64,000 bases of DNA from Trichomonas tenax (taxonomy: Eukaryota > Parabasalia > Trichomonadida > Trichomonadidae). The position numbers were made by a program, and so were the translations under genes. The DNA lies in NCBI GenBank assembly GCA_023091735.1, contig JALKBU010000052.1:43989-107988 (forward strand), written 5' to 3'. This document shows positions 1-9,731 of the stretch, piece after piece (the stretch's first letter is position 1; every line of letters begins with the position of its first letter). Under the pieces are notes generated by a model, which was given only the letters and a program-made list of their open reading frames with translations, did not search any database and had not been told where the DNA came from.

Positions 1-2
1 GT

Positions 3-1232
3 AAGCAGAATCTTCTTGAAGACTTTTTGGACTCTCTTCAGTCTTTAATGGTTGATGTTACTCAACAAAATGATTTCGAATTGATTTGGAATTATTTTTT
101 GTATTTGATTTATGTTTCGTGGCGTTCTAATTCTGTTTCTCTCCAAAATAATCTTAGAAAATACATAGCTAAGCTTCCAAGCGATATCAGGAATATCGTT
201 GAAACAATGGTTGGTTTGAAAGAACTTAATATGGTTAATGTTGATTTTAAAACAATTAATCAAGTTCAAAGTTCATTTTCTTACAGAGAAAAATGCATAA
301 ATTTCTTTAGCATGCTTATTTCTATTGATGATAATGGTGTTGATGCAGCAATTGACCTCTGTAAGAAAGAAACTTATTTATTTTCGATTATTTTCTTTTG
401 GGCAATTTTAACACAAAGAAAATGCGCTTTTAATTTAATCAAAGCAAAATTTCCTGATAACCATTTACTTAATTATATCCACAACATCATGGTTTACACG
501 CTAGCTCAAGATATAAGGCATCCGTCGATTTCTTATTTAGATATCAACAGCGGAGTTTGCGCTGAAAGAAATCTCGACGAAATCAATTTCAATCTCGCAA
601 AAATGATTTTGTTGTTGCTTCAAGTTGATTCAGTTAAGCAACCGATGATATATAATGTCATAGTAACATGGAGAACATGGTTTTTGAAGTTCGGTTTCTT
701 GCCTGTTTGCAAATCAATAATGAATATTATGAAATATCAAACAGAAGATAACTCAGACAAAGACAGTGTCAAATATCTTTATTCTGCTGTTGCTTATTTG
801 ATTGTATCATCATCAGAACGCAATGATGAGAATCTCCATGACCTCATTGACTTTATTGCATCATCAGTGACAAGCATGAGATTTTTAGATTCACTTTCCA
901 TCGCTTATGGAATGGCGCATTTTGTTATGGTTATAATTTTGAGCATGGAATCATTTTGGGATGATTCATTCAAGAAAATCATCGACGCAAGCAGAAGCAT
1001 ATTGACTGAAAAATTCGATGCTGTGAGTACTCCAATGGCATTTGCAACAACGATTGTTAAACTTTCATTATACATTCCTATCATTCAGCCATTTCTTCCC
1101 AAAGATTTGTTCTCCATTTGCATTGCAAGAAACGAGTGGAGTTCTTCGATAGATTTCTTCATTGCTATGGGTATTTCTAATCGTGGAAGCTCCGAAGAAT
1201 CTCCAGATATCATTAATTTAGATAATACTTGA
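3..1232 (+). CDS. Unknown alpha-helical protein, 5' end outside the window
   Basis: The frame is open from the first complete codon at position 3, and the first ATG is only at 48, so the gene almost certainly begins upstream and this is its C-terminal ~410 residues. I do not recognise the family. The visible part is soluble-looking and rich in Leu, Ile, Phe and Asn, with alternating hydrophobic helices that would suit an armadillo/HEAT-like solenoid or scaffold. I see no membrane segment, signal peptide or catalytic motif. It converges on the kinase gene to its right; their stops are under 80 bp apart, separated by an AT-rich stretch. That it is a real gene is fairly sure from length and composition; its function is unknown. 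Confidence 0.7.
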   Translation, partial: KQNLLEDFLDSLQSLMVDVTQQNDFELIWNYFLYLIYVSWRSNSVSLQNNLRKYIAKLPSDIRNIVETMVGLKELNMVNVDFKTINQVQSSFSYREKCINFFSMLISIDDNGVDAAIDLCKKETYLFSIIFFWAILTQRKCAFNLIKAKFPDNHLLNYIHNIMVYTLAQDIRHPSISYLDINSGVCAERNLDEINFNLAKMILLLLQVDSVKQPMIYNVIVTWRTWFLKFGFLPVCKSIMNIMKYQTEDNSDKDSVKYLYSAVAYLIVSSSERNDENLHDLIDFIASSVTSMRFLDSLSIAYGMAHFVMVIILSMESFWDDSFKKIIDASRSILTEKFDAVSTPMAFATTIVKLSLYIPIIQPFLPKDLFSICIARNEWSSSIDFFIAMGISNRGSSEESPDIINLDNT

Positions 1233-1309
1233 AATTTTTTTATTAATAAAGTTTTTGTTTGTATTTTTTCTTAAAAATAATATTAGAATGACATTATTTT
1301 ATTGAAGGA

Positions 1310-2332
1310 TTACATGAGAATAGAATCTGGGATCTTTGTTTCTTTGAGTTTCAACTTATTCATTCTGATATTGATGTTCGAAGGAACAATTATTTTGCGA
1401 TTTTTTATTGGCGAAATCTTTGAATATTTTGGTTTTGAAACTAATGGGGAAGACATTGTTACCTTCGTCGGAAAGTTTGGAAGCGGTAGTTCGTTGTTGT
1501 AAGAGTTTAATTCCCTTACAATTTCATCAGCTGTTGCTCTTTCAGCTGGATTTGCAACGAGCGCCATTCCCACAACTTTCTTCAATATTCCGGGCCACGA
1601 AGCAGGAATTCTTATCTTGGTGTTCAATATCTGGTCTTTGAAGGGAACATCTGTGTCCATCCATGGGAAGTATCCATTACACATCACGTATAGACACATT
1701 CCTGCAGCCCAAACATCAGGAGCGAAAGGATCGGCAAATGGAGATGAATTGAAGAGCTCTGGAGCCATATATTCCATTGTTCCACAGAACGTTGTCCTCA
1801 GTACTCTCTTTAGCTTCATTTCTTGGTCCATTTTTTGGTTGTTTTGGAATATCTTGAAACTCTTCGCTAAACCAAAATCGATCAATTTCGGTGTTCCATC
1901 ATCCATTATAACAATGTTCTCGAGCTTAACGTCTCTGTGAGCAATGGAATGTGAGTGTAGATAAGCCAAAGCCTCGAAGATTTGTTTCATTATATCAAGT
2001 GCAACTTTGCTTTCGAACATTCCTTTTTGATCGAGAATCTTCACCAAATCTCCTCTTTGTCCGTATTCGATGACGAGGATGATGTTGTCTTTCTCGTAGC
2101 ACACTTCGTAGAGCTGGATGATGTTTAGATGTCTTATTTGCTGCATCAGTCGTATTTCGCTTTCAAGGTTCATCATAGCCTTTGGATTTTGGTTGTTTCG
2201 CTCGACAACTTTTAAAGCGTATGGTTGAAGTGTTTCATCGTTTTCCTTGAAAGCTTGATAGACGATGCTGTTGACAGTGGTGGTAATGACCTTCGTAACA
2301 GTATATTTGCCACTAGCAAGCTTAGTGAGCAT
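1310..2332 (-). CDS. CAMK/SNF1-like serine/threonine protein kinase
   Basis: This 340-residue protein has a complete kinase core. The VAVK-type lysine is K41 (YALKVV). The catalytic loop HRDVKLEN spans 132-139 with D134 as catalytic base. DFG is at 152-154, followed by the activation segment ending GTMEYMAPE and the subdomain IX DVWAAGMCLYVM. The glycine-rich loop near residues 16-25 lacks the usual GxGxxG and is Thr/Val-rich, so ATP binding may be atypical. HRDVKLEN with MAPE resembles the CAMK/SNF1/NIM1 group, one of the expanded kinase groups of trichomonads. The basic tail after the kinase domain (about 285-340) has no recognised regulatory domain. Substrate and pathway cannot be read from sequence. 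Family assignment to protein kinase is very secure, the subgroup moderate. Confidence 0.93.
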   Translation of the reverse strand: MLTKLASGKYTVTKVITTTVNSIVYQAFKENDETLQPYALKVVERNNQNPKAMMNLESEIRLMQQIRHLNIIQLYEVCYEKDNIILVIEYGQRGDLVKILDQKGMFESKVALDIMKQIFEALAYLHSHSIAHRDVKLENIVIMDDGTPKLIDFGLAKSFKIFQNNQKMDQEMKLKRVLRTTFCGTMEYMAPELFNSSPFADPFAPDVWAAGMCLYVMCNGYFPWMDTDVPFKDQILNTKIRIPASWPGILKKVVGMALVANPAERATADEIVRELNSYNNELPLPNFPTKVTMSSPLVSKPKYSKISPIKNRKIIVPSNINIRMNKLKLKETKIPDSILM

Positions 2333-2930
2333 TTAAAGAAATGAGAAAACCAAGATTTTGGATATTGAAAGGAATTCAATTCAATTTTGATGCGTTTTTT
2401 CTAAAATCAGAGAACAAATGAGAGGGAGCAAAAGACGTTAAAGCTGTGAAATTGCAACAATAATCTACACTTATCACCAAGTTTTCGGCCATATTTAACT
2501 AATTTGTAATAATTTTTGTGATATGTCGATGGATAAATGAATATACCTTTAGTTATTAGAAAAATATCATTCATTGCATCTATGTTTGTTATTATTATAA
2601 TATAAATTGTATGATTTAACGTCCGATCAGTTGAAAATTTAGATCAAAATTTTAATAATGGGTATTTATAGTGAACTCTGCAGACAAATTCTTTCTTATT
2701 CGAATGAACTTAATATCATTCCTTACTTTAGTTAAAATTATTGTGAATAAAATATCATTTTGTTGTATTGATAAATAAACATATAGATAGATTGCTATGG
2801 TCAATAGATGATGAATGATCGATGAACAGTTTGATGATATGTGAGATCTAATTCTAAATCGTCCGAAAACATAATAAAAACAGTATCGCTATTTATAACA
2901 ACAAAAAGTTATGGGTAACACAAAGCATGA
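2333..2930. other. Gene-free spacer between two minus-strand genes
   Basis: About 600 bp of AT-rich sequence with no open frame of useful length and no tRNA-like fold that I can see. It must contain the promoter of the kinase gene (left end) and the 3' end of the acidic orphan (right end). Confidence 0.6.
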
Positions 2931-3437
2931 TTAAGCTTTGCGCATGATTTCAACTAAAAGGTTAATATCGAATCTTTGGTGAATTACATCGGTCATTTTT
3001 GTGCAATCAAATTCCGGAATGATGTCGAGTTGGAACGACCTCCACTCCGGCATTTGGGCCTCTGGAGCTTCATCTTGAACGTCGTCAAATATTGTTGGAT
3101 ATCTTTGAACCTGACGACTTGCAGGATTTAAGTCGTATGGATCTATGTAGATGTTCTTGAGCTCTGAGTGAATCTCCATTAAATTCACTGCTGGCTGCGG
3201 GGGAACTTTAGAAATTGTTGAAAGTGTCGCTAATTCATCTCTCGAGTTGTCTTTCGGCATGTTGAGATACGCTGATATTGTACCTTGCTTTGGTTCGGAA
3301 TTATCATTTTTATTTTTGTTTTCTTTCGGAGACTGCTGTTTTGATTGTTCCTTATCCTTTGGTTTTAATTCCAAGTCGCTGCAGTAATATGAATCGGAAT
3401 AATATCCAGTGTAATCATCAGACTCGCTAGAATCCAT
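2931..3437 (-). CDS. Small acidic low-complexity protein, unknown
   Basis: 168 residues. The first ~25 are dominated by Ser, Asp and Tyr (repeated YYSDSYY-like pieces). A Lys/Gln/Asn-rich disordered stretch follows to about 55, then a more ordered C-terminal half with hydrophobic patches around IYIDPYDL and a final amphipathic segment ending INLLVEIMRKA. No known domain is recognised. It is divergently oriented to the Rab gene; the ~250 bp between them carries two TGACATGTAAA-type motifs. The acidic N-terminus and ordered C-terminal tail would suit an adaptor or a phosphorylated regulator, but this is inference only. Confidence 0.65.
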   Translation of the reverse strand: MDSSESDDYTGYYSDSYYCSDLELKPKDKEQSKQQSPKENKNKNDNSEPKQGTISAYLNMPKDNSRDELATLSTISKVPPQPAVNLMEIHSELKNIYIDPYDLNPASRQVQRYPTIFDDVQDEAPEAQMPEWRSFQLDIIPEFDCTKMTDVIHQRFDINLLVEIMRKA

Positions 3438-3480
3438 TTTATATTTTCATATCACATGTCGCTATTTTACTCTGTAGTAT

Positions 3481-3520
3481 TGACATGTAAATAATTCAAT
3501 TATAATTAATATGTCAAGTA
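3481..3520. promoter_or_regulatory. Paired TGACATGTAAA / TGTCAAGTAAA motifs in a divergent promoter
   Basis: TGACATGTAAAT begins at 3481, and TGTCAAGTAAAA begins at 3512. They lie between two divergent genes (starts at 3437 and about 3684). The same short motif recurs upstream of many other genes in this window, so it is a plausible core-promoter element. No experimental support is available from sequence alone. Confidence 0.5.
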
Positions 3521-3683
3521 AAAAATTTACAATTTCAAAATTTAATTTGTAAAGTGCCTGATGGCAGATTTTTATTCAATTTGAAATCTGTCAAGTATAA
3601 TATAAAGTATTCAATTGATAATTTACGGTGGCAAATATAAGAAATATAAAGTTTCCAATCTTTTTTATTTTGTATACTATAAA

Positions 3684-4343
3684 ATGGCAAAAAAATATAC
3701 AGAAAAGTTTACAACGTCACAATTACAAATCATGAGTATCATCGATGAAAAGGATGCAGACCTTCCATCGATCAAGATTGTTCTTCTTGGTGACTCCGGT
3801 GTAGGAAAAACAACATGTTTGACTCGCTGGATGACAGGAAAATTCTACTCCAACCTCAGACAAACCGTTGGCACAAATCATCAGAGGAAAGTCGTCGATC
3901 TTAAGGACGGAAAAGCGGACCTCTTCATATGGGACACCGCTGGGCAGGAGCAATTCCGCTCATTAACTCCAATGTACGCAAGAAATTCTTCCGCCGTAAT
4001 TGTCGTCGCATCCATTGATGATAAGCAATCGTTCAACCACATCAAAGAGTGGATTCAAGTCGCAAACGCATCAATTGATCCTGATACACCATTTATTCTC
4101 GCGGTCAACAAAATCGACATTTGCGACGAAAATCCATACCACATAGATCAGATAGAGAAAGATTTTCGTGGAATGTTTGCTGGAATATTTTATGTTTCGG
4201 CTATGAGTGGCGAAAATATTGATTCTTTGTTCTTACAGGCAGCAAACGTTGGCTATAACTTCTTCATGGCTAAGAAGGAAGACGCTCCAGATACAGTTAC
4301 AAATATTGTTCATACTGAAGAGAAGAAGAAATCATGTTGTTAA
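3684..4343 (+). CDS. Rab-family small GTPase
   Basis: Ras-superfamily GTPase of the Rab type, expected to control vesicle targeting on a membrane. Visible motifs: P-loop GDSGVGKT, switch II WDTAGQEQFRSL, NKID for guanine recognition, and SAMS as the G5 box. The tail ends KKKSCC, a double-cysteine geranylgeranylation signal preceded by basic residues. Switch I reads TVGTNHQRKVV rather than the usual TIGVDF, so effector choice is probably divergent. The frame is open further upstream but without ATG. I take the first ATG (3684, 219 residues). The next ATG at 3732 would give a more typical short N-terminus and lies 16 nt after TCACAA, which fits the trichomonad initiator consensus, so it may be the true start. 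Confidence 0.93.
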   Translation: MAKKYTEKFTTSQLQIMSIIDEKDADLPSIKIVLLGDSGVGKTTCLTRWMTGKFYSNLRQTVGTNHQRKVVDLKDGKADLFIWDTAGQEQFRSLTPMYARNSSAVIVVASIDDKQSFNHIKEWIQVANASIDPDTPFILAVNKIDICDENPYHIDQIEKDFRGMFAGIFYVSAMSGENIDSLFLQAANVGYNFFMAKKEDAPDTVTNIVHTEEKKKSCC

Positions 4344-4624
4344 TATTAAGAAAATCTATCACTAATAGACCTTTCTATTGCATTTATTGTAAATCTTTCC
4401 AATTTTGTTTATTAAATTTTGTTTAATCAACAAAACATCATCAATACATTCATATTTTTTGTCTTAAATATAAAGAATTGAGTTGCGATGGTTTGGATGT
4501 TTAGAATAAATAATTTAACAATATTAATCATATTTCAAGCGTATATCTGAGAGATAACATTATTTAGATATTTTGATATATAGTTTTTTTTTAATGATTT
4601 GATTCATTTTTAATTGTTGTGGTG

Positions 4625-5281
4625 ATGAATGATATTGTCAACGAGATGATATTAAATGCAAAATCAATACAACCGGTAGACTCAATCATATCGACAACAA
4701 AACGTAGATTCGTCGTTACTTATTCAATTCCTAGCTCTGCAAAAAATGGAATTTATATAAAAGGGCAAAGACTCTTTCTCGATCAGTCTTTGAACAAAAA
4801 TGCAAAACAAATCATCGAAGAAATGAGAGCCGCTTTACCATCAGAGTGTAAAGACAACGAATTTTTATTAAAATATAAAAATATTCTCTATGCGGACCTT
4901 ACAATTGCAGACATGCAAATAACCAACGATTCTGTTGTTGAATTAGAGTGTTTATCTCAAAATAGACAAGCAACACATAATGAAGGATTTTTCTTCTTTT
5001 ATTGGTCATTGTTGCCTCTCATCATTGCTCTTTCATTTGGTTTCGCTGGTCTTCTTGGAACATTTGATTTCTTCACAAGAGCATCATATGTCGTTGTTTC
5101 AATCTTTATTGCTTTTCCTTCTTTGACATTTATGCTATTAGGCCTCTCTGAGTTGTTCCCGGGACTCACTGGTACTTCAGTTGTTGGACAATATTGGTTT
5201 TGCAGTGATTGCCATGTTATCAATTGTTGTCGTCGTGATCATGCCTATGCACAGCTCCCAGATTATGTACCTGACCAGTAA
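4625..5281 (+). CDS. Two-TM membrane protein with a ubiquitin-like N-terminal region
   Basis: 218 residues from the first ATG; upstream in-frame codons are GTG only. Residues about 25-112 form a beta-rich segment with spacing reminiscent of ubiquitin-like folds (RRFVVTYSIP, LYADLTIADMQITNDSVVELEC). Two hydrophobic helices follow at about 122-147 and 152-177. A short cysteine-rich tail around 193-203 reads CSDCHVINCC, perhaps metal-binding. Ubl plus C-terminal transmembrane helices is the layout of TMUB/HERP-type ER proteins linked to protein quality control. That comparison is by architecture only. It converges on the SANT-type gene to its right. Confidence 0.7.
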   Translation: MNDIVNEMILNAKSIQPVDSIISTTKRRFVVTYSIPSSAKNGIYIKGQRLFLDQSLNKNAKQIIEEMRAALPSECKDNEFLLKYKNILYADLTIADMQITNDSVVELECLSQNRQATHNEGFFFFYWSLLPLIIALSFGFAGLLGTFDFFTRASYVVVSIFIAFPSLTFMLLGLSELFPGLTGTSVVGQYWFCSDCHVINCCRRDHAYAQLPDYVPDQ

Positions 5282-5366
5282 GTTCCTTTTATTTATATTT
5301 TTTTATTTTGTTTTTGTAAATATTGTTATTCATTATATAATGGTTTATTACTAATTTAAAGTGCGT

Positions 5367-5690
5367 TTATTTGCTTCCATCCTTTTGCATCCGTTGCATT
5401 TTCATTTGACAAGCTTTCCATGTTTTATTTGGCAATAATTCTTGTGCTAAGTTTCTTCTTTTCTTAGAATTTGGTTCAGACATGATGGCACCGAGCTTTT
5501 CTATATCCTCTGCACTCCAATGCTCCTTTGTATTGGATGTTAATTCGAAAAATCTTTGTTTCGCCTTCTCGGGACTCATTTTAAGCTTCAATTCTTTGCA
5601 TACTTCCTCCCAGTTCGTCAGCTCACCTCCTGTGCAACCTCTGTAGAATATGATGTCATCATTCGTCACTTCTTTCTTGCTTTCTTCCAT
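5367..5690 (-). CDS. Small Myb/SANT-like protein
   Basis: 107 residues containing two consecutive Trp-anchored helical units of SANT/Myb spacing: TNWEEVCKELKLKMSPEKAKQR at about 25-46, and HWSAEDIEKL through KTWKACQMKMQRM at about 57-102. Trichomonads have many short Myb-like proteins, some binding promoter elements. This one lacks an obvious nuclear localisation cluster apart from KKRR near residue 75. DNA binding is plausible but unproven, since SANT units can also bind histone tails. It is divergent from the FAM184-like gene across a 250 bp region packed with TGACA(A/T)GTAAA motifs. Confidence 0.65.
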   Translation of the reverse strand: MEESKKEVTNDDIIFYRGCTGGELTNWEEVCKELKLKMSPEKAKQRFFELTSNTKEHWSAEDIEKLGAIMSEPNSKKRRNLAQELLPNKTWKACQMKMQRMQKDGSK

Positions 5691-5729
5691 TATAATTAAT
5701 CAACACATCAAATAAATGTGACGAAATAC

Positions 5730-5890
5730 TGACAAGTAAACATTAAATTACATGTCAAATTATTCGTTTTTTGAAATTTGGCATATAAACTAAAATTTGT
5801 GTCAAAAATATATTTTACAAGTCAATAATGATATCAAATTTGATATGTAAACTTGATTTATATGTCAATTTTTCAATTTACTTGTCATGA
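5730..5890. promoter_or_regulatory. Cluster of TGACATGTAAA-like motifs between divergent genes
   Basis: TGACAAGTAAA begins at 5730 and TTACATGTCAAA at 5748. Further degenerate copies (TGATATGTAAA, TATATGTCAA, TTTACTTGTCATG) run to about 5890, in both orientations. The dense, two-way arrangement suits a shared promoter serving the SANT gene (start 5690) and the coiled-coil gene (start 5941). Confidence 0.5.
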
Positions 5891-5940
5891 AAATTCTATA
5901 AAATTTGTATTTCAGCTAAAATTTTCAACGTAATTTTATC

Positions 5941-8900
5941 ATGAATAGCAATCTCGACTTTAACGATCCGGAGTTCCAAGAGTGGATCCACCAGATCAGC
6001 AAGAAGATTGCTACTCTGACAAAGATTGTGTTTCGACTGCATGCGGAGGCAATAGACAGGAAAGACGAAGTAAAACAGTTGAGAGAGCAACTCGAAGACG
6101 AATACGCATCAGCACAGGTCGTTACCAAGAAGGAAATCGACAGAGTGACGAGTTTCATGCAGACATGTGAACAAACTGTCGATTCTAATATTAGACAGAT
6201 CTATCAGAAAGAATTTTCGAAAGTATCACAGCAATACGACGAAAGGAGATCGCAAATAGAAAGCCAGTCGCATCGAATTGTAGAATTCGCATCAAATCAG
6301 ATCGTTTTATATCAAAAACAGCTTCAAAATCTCAAAACAATGCTCGAAAAACAAACTTCGATGATGAGTAACTCAATGGCTGAGTTCCAGAAGATATCAG
6401 ACCAAACACTCGCGAAATTAGAAGAAAAGCATAAAAAATTATTAACTCAACACGTAAATGTTGCAAATAAAAAGTACAACGAAATCGTTATGAAGACAGC
6501 AAAGGAAGAAGAAGCACTCAGACAGAAATTCGAAGAAGAATTAGCAAAACTTCGTGAACAAATTGCAAGTGAACAGCAGAAGACAGCAGCAGATTTATTG
6601 CATAAACAGAAGAAATTGGAAGCAAGGATCAAGAAGCTAGAGATAGAGCGTGATGAAATCGTTGTTAACGTCGATAATCTAAAGCTTTCTTTGATCCAAA
6701 TGCAGCAGGAATCTGAAAAACTCGCATCAAAGATGGCAGAACAGAAAAAGATGATATCAGAGAAATACGCGAATGAAGAAGAGAAACTCAAAGATGAAGA
6801 ACAAGCATTAAAGGATAAATACGAAGGTTTGATTGCTGACCTCGAATCGCAAATCAAGCATGAACTAGAAGAATACGAAAGAACAATGAAATCAATTGCA
6901 GACCAACTCGCAGCAGAAAGAGCTGAGCATGAAAAGCAGATGAAAATCTTGATCGATTCTTCAAACACAAATCAAACTGATGGAGATAATAGAAGACAGC
7001 AACTCGAGCGTGATCACAAAATGGCACTCGAAGAACTCAATAAGAGGCATATGGAGTATGTTGCTGAATCCCAGAGAAAAGAGAAAGAATTGGAAGAAGA
7101 AATGGCAAACGTGAGAAAGAAATTCGAAGTTGATGTTCAAACATTGAAGTCATCAATCTTTGCTGCTAAACAAAAGATCGAACAAGACATTAGTCAATTA
7201 GAAGCACAGCACAGAAAGGAACTCGATGAACTCGTCAGGAAACATGATGCAGAAATAAAGAAGCTTGAACAAGAACTTTCTAACTCAATGGCTGCTTCAT
7301 CTGACAGCTCTTCGAAACTCTCTGATTCTATTGCTAAGGCAAATAAAGAGCTCGATGATCTTGTATCAGCACACAACGCTTCTATGGAGTTATTGAAGCT
7401 ATCTAAAGCTGCTAAACTCCAAGAAATCGAAGAAAATGCAAAGAAGAGAATGAATGAAGCATCTGAGTTATATAACAAAGATATTGCTGATCTCAAAGCT
7501 AAACAAGCAGAAGAACTTGATGCAATTAAAAAGAAGCATACAGAAGAAATAGAAAAACTAAGGAAGGAAGTAGGCGACCGCAGAATTCGCGACAGAGATG
7601 AATTGCTCGAGAAGCTCAAGAAGCAAAGACAAAACGATCTCGATAAACTCAAGAGAACATGGGATGAAAAGCTCGCAGAAGTTAGGAGATTGATCAGTGA
7701 GAAAGAAAGGCAGAAAGCAAACGCAGAAGAATTCAGAAAAGAAGAAGCCGCTAAACGACAAAAGAGAATCGATGAACTTAAAGCAATGGATAATTCATCA
7801 TGGAAGAGCGAAAAGGCAGCAATGATCGCCAAATTCACATCTCAATATAATGAACTTGTCAATGCCCACAAAGCTGAAGAGGAACAAGCAGAAAATCTCA
7901 GGAAAGCATCCGAAGAACAGTTCCAGAGCGAGAAAGCAAGACTTCAAGCAGAACTTGCATCAGTTAAAGAATCGCATGCAAAGTCTGTTGGCGATTTAAC
8001 AAAATTATATAATGAACTTGACGAATCCAACAAACTTAAGATCAAGTTCAAAGAGGATGAAATCAATGAACTCGAACAGAGCAGAACAAAGGCAATTAAT
8101 GACCTTGAAACAGAGATAAATGAACTAAAGGCAGCAATCGAAGCCAAACAGAAAGAAATTGAATCAAAGAGTGGTGAAGAAGACAGAAGACGTAACAAAG
8201 AACTTGAAGATCTTAAGGCTTCTCACGCGCAAGAGATTGAAAAAATTAAGAAAGCTCATGCTGCACTTGCTCAGCAGAGACAGGAAGAGCTTAATGCTAT
8301 TAAAGCAGATATCGACAAATCTCGTCAGAGAGGAGAAGCAGCTGTCAAAGATCTCGATAAAGAAAACAATGCTGCACTTGACAAGCAGAAGAAACATCAC
8401 GAAGAGGATTTAAACAAACTCCGTCAACAGCTTGAAAGCCTGAAGAGTGAAATTCTCGCACAGAAGAAGAAGCAACAAGATCAACTCGATTCACAAGAGA
8501 ACGAATATAATCGTCGACTTGAAGAACTCAACAGAAAGTGGGATATCCAGATAGAAAAGCAACGCGCAGATATCCAGAAGCAAGAGGCAGAAAAGAAAGA
8601 ACAAATATCTACTCTCGAAAAAGATGCTGTAGAATGGGAAGATAAGTTCGCAAATCGCGGTGCTCGTCCTGAAGATTTAGAGAAAATTGCTGAACTTGAG
8701 CGTCTCATTGATGAAAGAACTAAAGCACTCAATGAAGTTCAGTCTCAGCTCAAATATTGCCAAGCGGAACTTCTCAATCGCGAAACTACATTCAACAAAG
8801 TTTTCAACTCCAAACCACAAGGACAAGTTCTATCTGCATTACAGCGCAAAGTCAAACGCGATAAACTTATGTCAGCACTCGATCAAAGTTCCAAAGCAGG

Positions 8901-8943
8901 TCTTCCTGCATTGGAAGCAAAGACTCCTACACCTCGAAAATAA
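5941..8943 (+). CDS. FAM184-type long coiled-coil protein
   Basis: 1000 residues, almost entirely heptad-rich coiled coil (Glu/Lys/Leu/Ala/Gln). Both ends carry signatures of the FAM184 family. The N-terminus (about 12-60) reads EWIHQISKKIATLTKIVFRLHAE..., matching the conserved SKKxAxLTKVIYxLN block. The C-terminus (about 943-957) reads ELLNRETTFNKVFN, matching the conserved ELxNREENFNKVFN block. Animal FAM184A/B are similar in length and poorly characterised, and have been linked to centrosomes and cilia. A cytoskeletal or basal-body role in a flagellate is reasonable but inferred. The stop codon sits in TAAA, which in Trichomonas doubles as a polyadenylation signal. Short frames on the opposite strand here are by-products of the repetitive codons. 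Confidence 0.9.
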   Translation: MNSNLDFNDPEFQEWIHQISKKIATLTKIVFRLHAEAIDRKDEVKQLREQLEDEYASAQVVTKKEIDRVTSFMQTCEQTVDSNIRQIYQKEFSKVSQQYDERRSQIESQSHRIVEFASNQIVLYQKQLQNLKTMLEKQTSMMSNSMAEFQKISDQTLAKLEEKHKKLLTQHVNVANKKYNEIVMKTAKEEEALRQKFEEELAKLREQIASEQQKTAADLLHKQKKLEARIKKLEIERDEIVVNVDNLKLSLIQMQQESEKLASKMAEQKKMISEKYANEEEKLKDEEQALKDKYEGLIADLESQIKHELEEYERTMKSIADQLAAERAEHEKQMKILIDSSNTNQTDGDNRRQQLERDHKMALEELNKRHMEYVAESQRKEKELEEEMANVRKKFEVDVQTLKSSIFAAKQKIEQDISQLEAQHRKELDELVRKHDAEIKKLEQELSNSMAASSDSSSKLSDSIAKANKELDDLVSAHNASMELLKLSKAAKLQEIEENAKKRMNEASELYNKDIADLKAKQAEELDAIKKKHTEEIEKLRKEVGDRRIRDRDELLEKLKKQRQNDLDKLKRTWDEKLAEVRRLISEKERQKANAEEFRKEEAAKRQKRIDELKAMDNSSWKSEKAAMIAKFTSQYNELVNAHKAEEEQAENLRKASEEQFQSEKARLQAELASVKESHAKSVGDLTKLYNELDESNKLKIKFKEDEINELEQSRTKAINDLETEINELKAAIEAKQKEIESKSGEEDRRRNKELEDLKASHAQEIEKIKKAHAALAQQRQEELNAIKADIDKSRQRGEAAVKDLDKENNAALDKQKKHHEEDLNKLRQQLESLKSEILAQKKKQQDQLDSQENEYNRRLEELNRKWDIQIEKQRADIQKQEAEKKEQISTLEKDAVEWEDKFANRGARPEDLEKIAELERLIDERTKALNEVQSQLKYCQAELLNRETTFNKVFNSKPQGQVLSALQRKVKRDKLMSALDQSSKAGLPALEAKTPTPRK

Positions 8944-9248
8944 AATGTTATTAGTTTTGTTTTATGAATTAATCATATTTTCAACAATAATTTAATTTTG
9001 ATTTGAAGCTGAAATAGCAAACATAATTTAAGCACATATATAAGCCATTCATTAGTGCTTTCATACCTTGCTACAAAATCAAAGAAATTGGGCAATTATT
9101 TTCTTTTCTTTTTGAATTAAAAATTTGAAAATAATTTTGATGAAAATAGCGATAATACAGTATGTGAATGCTATTTGTGGAATAATTTTGCATAAAAACA
9201 CAATTGAGTGAATTCGTAAAGTCATGGCCGACCGTCCACTTATTTTTG

Positions 9249-9731
9249 ATGTCTGCTGAAGAAGTCAAGGCCGAAACTCCAGTCGAGGAGAAGAAGGAGG
9301 AAATCCCAGCCAAGCCAGCCCGCAAGATCAACCGCGCTGAGAAGAAGATGCGTGAGGCCCTCCTCAAGTACAACCTCAAGGAGCTCGAGAACGTCACAAC
9401 AGTCACAATGCGCGCCGGCTCCCAGATGGTCTTCTCCTTCTCCCAGCCAGATGTTTACTACATCGATAATGTTTACATCGTCTTCGGTGAGAACAACAAA
9501 TCTGATGCTGCTTCCGCTGCTTCCCAGTCCATCTCCAACACAGCTGCTGCTGCCGAACCAGCTCCAGTCGTCGTTGCTGAAGATGAGGAGGCTCCAGATG
9601 CTACAGGCATTGATGAGAACGATATCAAGATGGTCATGCAGCAGGCCAACGTTTCCCGCGCTAAGGCTATCAAGGCTCTCCGTGACAACAACAACGATAT
9701 GGTCACAGCCGTCATGAACCTCACAGTTTAA
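9249..9731 (+). CDS. Nascent polypeptide-associated complex subunit alpha
   Basis: 160 residues. The NAC domain (about 30-95) contains KINRAEKKMREALLKYNLKEL and the FSFSQPDVY..YIVFGE strands. An acidic Ala-rich linker follows, and a C-terminal UBA domain (about 120-158) reads IDENDIKMVMQQANVSRAKA then MNLTV. NAC-alpha pairs with NAC-beta (BTF3) at the ribosomal tunnel exit and shields nascent chains from inappropriate SRP targeting. I chose ATG 9249; the frame is open upstream from non-ATG codons, and CCACTT about 12 nt before this ATG resembles a trichomonad initiator. Codon usage is distinctly more GC-rich (AAG, CTC, GCC) than neighbouring genes, as expected for a highly expressed gene. Confidence 0.95.
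   Translation: MSAEEVKAETPVEEKKEEIPAKPARKINRAEKKMREALLKYNLKELENVTTVTMRAGSQMVFSFSQPDVYYIDNVYIVFGENNKSDAASAASQSISNTAAAAEPAPVVVAEDEEAPDATGIDENDIKMVMQQANVSRAKAIKALRDNNNDMVTAVMNLTV

Noticed and set aside
6447..8732. Long minus-strand frames rich in Ser, Phe and Leu opposite the coiled-coil gene
   Set aside because: They are mirror products of GAA/AAG/CTC-rich codons of the FAM184-type gene; no independent features.
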